NCBI RefSeq assembly: GCF_003286085.1
Contig: NW_020825324.1
Location: 2,549,501 to 2,613,500 of the forward strand
Reading direction: 5' to 3'
From: Drosophila persimilis
Lineage: Eukaryota; Arthropoda; Insecta; Diptera; Drosophilidae
DNA: 64,000 nucleotides
A program made the translations under genes and the position numbers. A model generated the notes under the pieces. That model worked only from the letters and a program-made list of their open reading frames with translations, was not told where the DNA came from and did not search any database. Of this stretch, positions 57,068-64,000 are shown piece by piece; the stretch's first letter is position 1; each line of letters begins with the position of its first letter.

Positions 57068-57360
57068 TGTACCCGATACTGAAAAAGGGTGTGGAAGGAA
57101 TGCAGGATGAAGCGTTTCCGACCACGAATAGTCGAGTCGATAGAGCCACGTCTCTCTGTCCGTCTAGAGCTGGTGCTGCCCAGACTCCTGTTATATGGCC
57201 CCGCCCCCTATCGTATATGTATCCTCGATGATTGTTGGCTTGGAAATGGGGCATTTTATGGGGAGCTCTACTATATACCATATAGTATTGTACTATATAT
57301 AGGCTTATGTACACTTCCAAGCATTGTTCTTGTAATTTCACAACAAAAATGGGAATAAAA
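57068..57360 (+). repeat. fragment of a dispersed TACCCGATACT-type repeat
   Basis: Begins GTACCCGATACTGAAAAAGG and continues with AAGCGTTTCCGACCACGAAT and AGTCGAGTCGATAGAGCCA. This order matches the inverted right end of the repeat at 3465-4394 (TATACCCGATACT, then ATCGTTTCCGACCCCAT). The sentence-like order is widespread in fly intergenic DNA (from memory). The inner part has a TA-rich hairpin-like tract (57268-57301). Confidence 0.5.
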
Positions 57361-60300
57361 TCTAAGCATGAAATTGAAAGTTTCCAAGCCACTGGGTCCG
57401 ATTCCTGCGATTCCTGCGATTCCTGCAATTCAATCAGAGAACAAAAAGTGCGGCAAGAAAACAAAAATAATACTCGTCGGGTCGGGAGGAAGGCAGGAAA
57501 TTAAAGGAAAGGCAAGGAATGGAAGAGAGAAGAAAAAAACGTAAACTAAATAATTACAAGGCCTGCCAGCCAGTCAACAACAACAACAGAACACAACACA
57601 GAAATCACTATAATAAGGAAACGGACAAATCCTTGACACCCATGGCAAAAGGACACCCCATACCATACCACGGCCTGGCCGTGGCGTGAGTCCCCGGCTC
57701 GGTCTTCGGTCCGAAAGAAAACGAAACGAAATCGAAATCCCAAAAAATGTAATGTAATTGCAGTTGCAACAACAGAAGAATAAAAAATGGGAAAAAAGAA
57801 AACTAGACCAGGACCTTGGTGTGTGTTTTTTTTTTTTTTTTTTCTTTTAGCGCCGAGGGGTGAGCATGCCCCTACCCCCGTTGTGGCTGCGGCACAGCTA
57901 CCCCTTGCCTCTTGCCGCGGCCTGCCCCTTGGGAAAGTCTTTCGCTCTGGCGCTGCTTTCTTTGCTTGATTAGATTTGATTTGTGTATTTGTGGCATTTC
58001 ACTTTCGCCATCGCCATCGCCATCGCCATCGCCATCGCCATAGCCATTCCCACTCCTTGCCACACCGATGCCCATTTCCGGATCCCATTCCAGGACCTAT
58101 TCCCTTTTCGGTTCATGCTGCTGCGAGCTACATTTAATTTCTAAATTATCGACACGACCATGGCAATGGGCGTGGATTGGCTTGAGAATCGGTATCGAGA
58201 TCGGTGCCAGGATCCGGGACTCGGCCCCCCTTTGCGTGTTGCTGTTTTTTGTTTTGATTAATCAAATTATATAGAGCTTTGCGGGAATCGGCATCGGAAT
58301 CTCAATCAGAATCGGGGGCAGGAGCAGGAGCAGGATCAGGAGCAGGGGCAGGGGCAGGGGCACTCCAGTTTCTCGCTGGAAAAAAAAGAACATTGCACTC
58401 GGAAAGCCTCTGCTAATGAGGCAATTTAAATGCTAATACTTTGCCCAACAAAATATCAAATTATAATCCAAATCTCACCGCCCCGATGCGTGTGCGCCCC
58501 CCTGCCACAGTCGCTGCCACTGCCACTGCCACTGCCACTGCCACTGCCAGAGGGGTTGGCTTTATAATTATGGAATATGAATATGAATTTAAATATGAAT
58601 TTGAATTGTGAATTAGTTGGGAATTGGCTTTCGGCTTTTGTGATTCAAATCGAAGCCCTAATACGACAGTCGGCCGATGGATCGGTGGGGACACACGCCA
58701 CACATCGCCATCTCTGGCGATCGCCTCTCTGCCGCGGCCAAAGTCCGTTAAGTTTGGTGTTCTATTTGTTGTTGCTGCTGTATCTGTTTGGTGGATTGTT
58801 GGCAGACCTAAGCAAACAACGTCACAGGAGCAGCAGCAGCAGCAGCAGCAGCACCACCACCACCACCACCACCACCACTAAGCTGCCGCTGGACCTGCTG
58901 GCCGCAAGGATGACCGCATTGTGAGCGCGTGCTTGGGGTCAAAGGGGACACGCTCGCATCTGCAACTGCATCTGCATCTGCATCTGCAGCTGACTTTCCC
59001 GAATGGCAAACAATGAAACAGAAACAGAACAGAGAGCTCTCTGTTTACCATTTTCCATTCCGTGTGCCGCTGTCTGTTTTTTTTTTCGTTTTTTAATAAA
59101 TTAAACAAATAGAGGAAAACGCGCTTTCATATTTTGTCATCTGTTGTTTGCTTTTCCATATTTTTCCACAAGGCGCGCACGCTCCCGTGCCACCGAAGCC
59201 CCGAAGCCCCGAAGCCCAGGGCCAGAGATGATAAACGATGTCGCTAAGCCGCGACAATATCGGCTATTAGGGTAATAATTTGTGGGATTAGGAGCTGGAC
59301 TTGGACTCGGCCTCGGCCTCGGACTCGCACCTAGAGCTACCCCCAGAGTCGCGGCAGAGTCGCGGCTGAGTCGCGGCAGAGTCGCGGCAGAGGTAGAGTT
59401 CAGTTTCCGTTGGCCCAGCGGGTCCTGCTGTGGGTCCTCTCGGCCCCTCGGGGCGAACTACTTGCTCTTGCGGTTTTGGGAAATTATTTCGAATTATGAC
59501 ATATTAAGATTTATATTTCAGCGCGCGGAGGGAGGGGCACAGGGGAGAGCGAGAGTGAGCGAGAGAGTGAGAGAGTGAGAGAGTGAGAGCTTGCCAAAAT
59601 GTGAGCGCGCACAGGAGGCGGCCGCAAGACGCGACACGGCGCTCCTGCTCGGGTTTCATCCTTCGTTCTTCCTTCGCTGCACAATCGGCGCCCGCTCTGC
59701 CGACTTACAGCTGTTCCTTGGAGGGACCTCGACCTCGACATCGACATCGACATCGACCTCGACTCGTGTATCATCCAGCGAGGCCGAAGCCATTATTATT
59801 TCATATTTTGATTTATTGTTTTGCTTATTGTTTTGCAATACATTCACAGCAGATTTTTTTTGGCAAATGCCGTTGCCGTTGCCGTTGCCGTTGCCTTGTC
59901 CTCATCCTTTTGTTCCTCCGTTGGCTACGGCCTTGCGGTCTGCCTCCATTTTTGCGATTTTCGCCCAGCAATTTATGTAAATTTTTCCCAACCGAAATTT
60001 CGTTTTACGCAGCCAGGGGCATGGCTCTAACGGAATTCTAAATGGATCCTTTGCAGCAGGAGGCACTCCCTTTGGGCATCCTTTGGGTAGCTGGCAGTTC
60101 ACCAAAAACTCTCCAAACGTTTCCCATGTTTATTCCTATTATCTGGGTTGTCTGGGGCACACAGCCTTTAGATACTCTATGGGGTAGCTATGGGCTCAGG
60201 AACAGAGCTCTTAAGGCCAGGAATTACAAGAACTGAAAGAAATCATCTGAATTGCATAATAAGCATATCATCTTTACTGATTTTTTAAAGATTTATACCT

Positions 60301-60600
60301 AGCCTTTTCCGACTTTTATGCACTATTTTCGTGCTGAAATCAGGAAGGAGATCAATGAACCCACCAGAAAATACTCAAAAATATTACCAATTAAAATATA
60401 AAAAAATAAAAAGTGAAAATGTGCCTCTTTACAATTGACACCGAGAGTCTTGAAATTAGATTCGACGACTGCTCAGCTTCCTTTGGAGGCATTTTATTCT
60501 CCCCTTTACTGTACTTTGGCACGCCTAAATGTCGTGAGAATGACAGGTGACGCGTGGCGAGTGCAGGGGTATACGGAACAGAAAGAGAGAAAAACAACAC
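57361..60600. other. low-complexity non-coding DNA
   Basis: No gene supported. Contains TTCCTGCGA 9-mers (57400-57429), poly-T (57828-57848), (GCCATC)n (58007-58041), GGAGCA/GGGGCA arrays (58315-58362), (CACTGC)n (58513-58549), (CAG)n followed by (CAC)n (58831-58878), (GCATCT)n (58957-58986), (CTCGGC)n-type (59307-59328), GAGTCGCGG repeats (59347-59391), (GAGTGA)n tracts (59552-59589), (GACATC)n (59735-59756) and (GTTGCC)n (59871-59896). The long open frames in this area are translations of these repeats. Confidence 0.45.
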
Positions 60601-60608
60601 ACAAGCTT

Positions 60609-60786
60609 GGCTCCACCAAGCCGGGGCCTCGAACTCTTCTACACACAACTAAATCCCCATTCTATGCGGTGCATGCCAGCACCTCAGCGAGCTATGCCAC
60701 GCCGACCTCGTTCTGCTATGGCAAACAGCTCGCGGTAGTTCGGAGGGAGCCGGAATGGCACAGGTTCGATTCCCACCGAGGATGGA
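60609..60786. repeat. tRNA-derived / SINE-like sequence (degenerate)
   Basis: On the plus strand AGGTTCGATTCCCACC (60762-60777) contains a perfect pol III B-box (GGTTCGATTCC), preceded by an A-box-like TAGTTCGGAGGGAGCCGG. On the minus strand the left half (60704-60609) reads TAGCTCGCTGAGGTGCTGG (A-box-like) and then GAGTTCGAGGCCCC (B-box-like). Neither folds into a full cloverleaf: the T-stem pairs only 2 of 5 bases on the plus strand. So it is not a functional tRNA gene. The right side runs into a T-rich tail (60805-60840). Two head-to-head tRNA-like halves are visible. Confidence 0.35.
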
Positions 60787-60840
60787 CAAAAATTATAAAC
60801 TATTTTTATTTTTGTTTTCTTTTTTTTTATGAATTTTTTT

Positions 60841-61342
60841 AATTATATTATTATAACTATAATTATATAATATAACACATAGATCGGCCGGAAAATGACA
60901 CTAGCGCCATCTGGCAGTCGTTTTCGTGTCGTGTGTACATTTATTTTACATTTGTAAAACTGTTATATGAAATGCATGTAAAAAAGAAAGTCATGTAAAA
61001 TTGATGCAGTGGCGCCTCTACTCGGACACTAGGAGATACTTGAGCTTGTGGAACTCATCGAAATAGTACCGCTAGGCGGCGCCTCTGGCGATTGTTATGT
61101 AGAGTAGAGATGGACAAGGCCCGTGTCTTTTTTCGTGCCACGAAACTCTAGTTTTGTGCGGGGACAGAACCCAAAAACATGTTTGAATATTTTTTAGATA
61201 TAAAACCAGTTGTTTTAATAACGAAGAATTTATTCTCCTGCGAAAGGCTTTAGCAATAATTCTAAGTAGATTTCCATAACCGACTGAATCCGTAGCTGTA
61301 GACCCAACAAAAACGCAATCGAATATTTTTCATATCATCCAT
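60841..61342. other. non-coding DNA downstream of Vsx
   Basis: AT-rich tract, then GC-richer sequence with repeated GGCGCCTC (61013-61020 and 61078-61085). No gene seen. Confidence 0.35.
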
Positions 61343-62274
61343 TTTATTTCATCTAACTTTCATATATTCGTAAGTATATATTGTATTTGTGTATTTGCTT
61401 TGTCTTGCTCAATAATTACACAATTTGGAGTTTACTTATGTGGTTCTTGTGGTTGCTTCGGGCCTCCCAAAGGGCCCAGTACAATGTTTGAATTACGAGT
61501 ATGCAAAGGATAAAGTAAGAGCATAAGGAGGGGGGTCTCAAGCGGGAGTGGCGGTGGGGGCTCAACGCTCGAATGGGACTCGTATGTACAGAATGTTCGC
61601 TGATCCTTTTATAGAACAGATGCGTCCTCCATGTATTCGATAGGTCTTTGATGCAAACGATACGATGAATGCGGAGCAGGGCCTAAGGACTCGCATCTCC
61701 CATTTGAAGTGGGACCTTGCTTGTATGTACAATTTTTACAGGAAGGATGCGACACAAAAAAAAAAAAAAATATGGGATTTTTAAAACTTAATTTTCGAGG
61801 AAAAAAAATGATCTTAAACGATAAAAAGCCTTGTTCAGAATCGATAACTAAATTAAATCACATTTAGCGTATTTTAGAAATTTTTGCAAATCGTAGCTCC
61901 GAACGGGTTCCACCTCTTAGATATTTACAATCTCTAGACAAAAAAAAGGGCAAACAAACTCCATTGAATATGGTACTATAGTATCTAGGTGTATACGATC
62001 CGTGCGATCCGTGCGATCCGTGCGATCCGTGCGATCCGTAGGATACGATTTACGCGAATTTATGCTTGGGTGCTTCTTAGGTCTATGAAAAAAAATGTTT
62101 TGTTCCGTTTTAAGGTTTGCGTTTACGTTTACGTTTACGTTTATGAATAATGTCATTAGATTATGCTTAGAAAAGGGTTCATTGCCACGCCCGGAGGCGT
62201 CTCTCCGGGGCGTTCCCGTTGCGCTTCGTTGCCGGTTGTCTGCTGAATTAGAACAACACATCGATGTACATGTT
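61343..62274 (-). other. probable 3' UTR of the Vsx homeobox gene
   Basis: On the minus strand AATAAA occurs at 61343-61348 and again at 61231-61236, roughly 0.93 and 1.04 kb beyond the stop codon. The interval lacks coding potential. It includes the nonamer array at 61997-62040 and a GTTTAC hexamer array (62117-62142). Confidence 0.45.
61997..62040. repeat. nonamer minisatellite (GATCCGTGC)x5
   Basis: Five consecutive, nearly perfect copies of the 9-mer GATCCGTGC, the last ending GATCCGTAG. It lies in the presumed 3' UTR of the Vsx gene. Confidence 0.9.
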
Positions 62275-63495
62275 TCATCTGGAGGAGCCGCCCGCGGCCT
62301 GCTCCTGCTTGACCTTCAGCAGGAGCTGCTCGTGCATGTGCACCTCGTCGTCGTGGTCGTCGCAGATGTCGATCTCCCCGTCGGCATCGCCGTCGCCGTC
62401 GCCGTCGCCGTCGGCGTCTCCGTCCGCGTCGGCCGCGACCTCCATGTCGCCGTCGATCTCCGGGTCGCAGTCCTTGTCCATCTCCTCGTCCTCGTCCGGA
62501 TCCTCCTCCGACTCGGCGACGGTCACGGCCGCGGAGGCAGCGGCTGCGGCGGCCGCGTTCCGGGCATTGGCAGCGGCTGCCACAGCAGCGGCGGCGGCGG
62601 CAGCGGCCACGGCTGCCTCAGCGTAGCCGGCGGGGCCGTGGTGGTGCATGTGCATCGCGTGCTGCACCGCCTGCTGCTGCTGGCGCTCCCGCTCCCGCTC
62701 CCGTTCCCGTTCCCTCTCTCGCTCCCTCTCCCTTTCGCGCTCCCGCTCGGCCAGATGCTGCTGCTGCTGCTGGTGGTGCTGCTGCTGCTGCTGCTGCAGC
62801 TGCTGCAGGTGGTGCAGGTGCTGCTGCTGGTTGTACGGGTGGTGCTGGTGCTGGCCCCCCGTGCTCGCGCCCGACGCTCCGGCTGGCTGCGCGTGGTGCG
62901 CCCCCGGCTGGGAGTGGGAGTGGGAGTGGGCGTGGGCGTGGGCGTGGGCATGGTGCTGCTGGGCCATGCCCGCGTGCATGGCAGCGGCAGCGGCGGCTGC
63001 GGCGGCCGCCTCCCCCCCGTGGTGGTGGTGGTGGTGATGGTGGTGGGCGGCGGCGGCCGCGGCTGCCGCCGCATTGGCGGCCGCGATGTGCGCCTGGGCC
63101 TGGGCCTGGGCGTGGGCGTGGGCATGGTGCTTGCTCGGCTTGCCCGCGGCGGGCGGCGGGGCGTCGAAGAGGAGCCGCGAGATGGAGAAGCTGGAGATGG
63201 GGGAGTTGTGGGTGCTGCCGGCCGAGTAGCTGGTGTTGGTGTCGTCCGAGGTGGGCGTCTCCCGGTCGCTCTCGTCGCTCTTCAGCAGCTCGGCGGCCTC
63301 CAGCGACTTCTTGTGCATCCCCAGCAGCCAGGGGGCCACCGACTCGTCCTCCTTCGCCGACTTGATGATTGTCTCCGGCAGCGGCAGCGAGTGGCGCACC
63401 ATCGCCCCGTACAGCCCGTACTCGGCCATCTTCGTGCTGTGGCCCCAGCACTTTTCCGTTTTGCGCCACTTGGCACGCCGGTTCTGGTACCACAC
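62275..63495 (-). CDS. Vsx: Vsx (Chx10-type, CVC-domain) homeobox gene, last exon (partial)
   Basis: The exon begins at the acceptor CCGCTTCTGTTGCAG|GTG and gives 406 residues to the stop. It starts in phase 0 with [15 protein letters not shown], the end of homeodomain helix 3, so the intron splits the homeobox at the conserved Q46/V47 position. Next is the CVC domain that defines the Vsx1/Vsx2/Chx10 class: [58 protein letters not shown]. These nuclear transcription factors act in visual-system and neural patterning. The rest is low complexity: [11 protein letters not shown], polyAla, polyHis, polyGln, a long RE-repeat and an acidic [12 protein letters not shown] run near the end. Flies have two genes, Vsx1 and Vsx2, and this exon alone does not let me choose. 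VWYQ replaces the usual VWFQ. The 5' exons lie beyond base 64000. Confidence 0.9.
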   Translation of the reverse strand: MWYQNRRAKWRKTEKCWGHSTKMAEYGLYGAMVRHSLPLPETIIKSAKEDESVAPWLLGMHKKSLEAAELLKSDESDRETPTSDDTNTSYSAGSTHNSPISSFSISRLLFDAPPPAAGKPSKHHAHAHAQAQAQAHIAAANAAAAAAAAAHHHHHHHHHGGEAAAAAAAAAAMHAGMAQQHHAHAHAHAHSHSHSQPGAHHAQPAGASGASTGGQHQHHPYNQQQHLHHLQQLQQQQQQHHQQQQQHLAERERERERERERERERERERERQQQQAVQHAMHMHHHGPAGYAEAAVAAAAAAAAVAAAANARNAAAAAAASAAVTVAESEEDPDEDEEMDKDCDPEIDGDMEVAADADGDADGDGDGDGDADGEIDICDDHDDEVHMHEQLLLKVKQEQAAGGSSR

Positions 63496-64000
63496 CTGCA
63501 ACAGAAGCGGAAAAGCATGGATCAGCTGTGGATGGATGGATGGGTGGATGGGTGGATGGATGGTCAGTCTCTGGTTTGTGGGGGGCCTGGATAATGCAAC
63601 TTAATATGCAATTAAAAATGCACGCAACCTGCCTTGGGTCGGGGGAAATGGAGTGGAACTGGACCCAGATGTGGGTCAAAGGGATTGCATCGCAGTGCAT
63701 GTGTGGAGGGAGCATCTCTCTCCTTCTCGCTAATTGAGCCCCCGAATACCGATGGGATTTCCACATATTTTTGGCAGAAATTCGTTAAGAAATAAGTGCT
63801 GGCTGCTCCAGTGTGAAAATGCCTTTCGGAGAGGCCCTCGGAGAGCACTGAACAGCGAGGAGAATGGGGCAAAGATCTCTGCTAAAGCTATATCCTGGCA
63901 GGCATCGTTTGGGGCCTAGGCCTTGGCTTGGATTATCCCTTCCGTGTACAGTCTGCACAAAAAGTGGTGGCAAAAGCAAGCGAGAGGGAGAGCGCGAATC
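63496..64000 (-). other. intron of the Vsx gene
   Basis: Intronic sequence upstream of the homeobox-splitting acceptor. It contains a (GGATGGAT/GGGTGGAT)n array at 63526-63562. The preceding exon was not found within the window. Confidence 0.6.

Noticed and set aside
58831..58878. (CAG)n(CAC)n run read as a Gln/His-rich protein
   Set aside because: A microsatellite without a surrounding conserved frame.
60706..60780. functional tRNA gene (CCTCG/CGAGG ends 75 nt apart with a B-box)
   Set aside because: D- and anticodon arms do not form and the T-stem pairs only 2 of 5 bases, so at best a derived or decayed sequence.
60435..60842. 135-codon plus-strand frame
   Set aside because: Covers the tRNA-like/SINE-like sequence; the frame is incidental and ends in a poly-T-derived Phe/Tyr run.
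62095..63594. 499-residue plus-strand frame opposite the Vsx exon
   Set aside because: Antisense reading of triplet repeats (poly-Val/Gly/Leu); the minus strand encodes the homeodomain end and the CVC domain.

Overview
The window is eukaryotic and almost certainly from Drosophila. Its genes have short introns with GT/AG borders, its promoters carry fly core-promoter motifs (Ohler motif 1 / M1BP, motif 6, DRE-like sites), and it has Helitron-like (DINE-1/INE-1) debris and very dense short tandem repeats. The conserved genes resemble a set I remember as X-linked (Muller element A) in D. melanogaster. Repeats with the ends TATACCCGATACT make an obscura-group species (pseudoobscura-like) my best guess, but this is an inference. 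No bacterial, phage or CRISPR content was seen.

Left part (1-23 kb) is gene-dense and housekeeping. In order: RNA polymerase subunit RPB5 (minus); a MADF-BESS DNA-binding protein (minus), with an inverted-repeat-bounded repeat ending 22 bp from its stop codon; a cytosolic ABCF2-type ATPase (plus, 3 coding exons and a long 5' UTR intron); a HAP40/F8A homologue (minus) divergent from phosphatidylinositol synthase (plus, 5 exons); an inner-membrane-peptidase subunit 1 homologue (plus, one 60-nt intron); a NUDT6-like Nudix hydrolase with a mitochondrial-type leader (minus, 3 exons); and an SRPK-family kinase with a large spacer (minus). They share no single pathway. They are compactly spaced, and two of them (peptidase, Nudix) probably act in mitochondria.

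Middle and right part (23-62 kb) is gene-poor, with about 35 kb of low-complexity, repeat-rich non-coding DNA. It contains one striking pair: two intronless coding blocks of an unrecognised, KEN-box-bearing protein, on opposite strands and head-to-head about 6.9 kb apart (38.0-39.3 kb minus, 46.1-47.3 kb plus). Their central ~960 bp are almost identical at the DNA level while both ends have diverged, the pattern expected from gene conversion between inverted paralogues. A second striking structure is a ~1.3-kb long inverted repeat at 55.5-56.85 kb, a foldback element or a hairpin-RNA locus.

Right edge (61.3-64 kb) holds the last exon and 3' UTR of a Vsx (Chx10-type, CVC-domain) homeobox gene on the minus strand, whose upstream exons lie beyond the window. 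The surrounding gene-poor DNA is plausibly its regulatory landscape.
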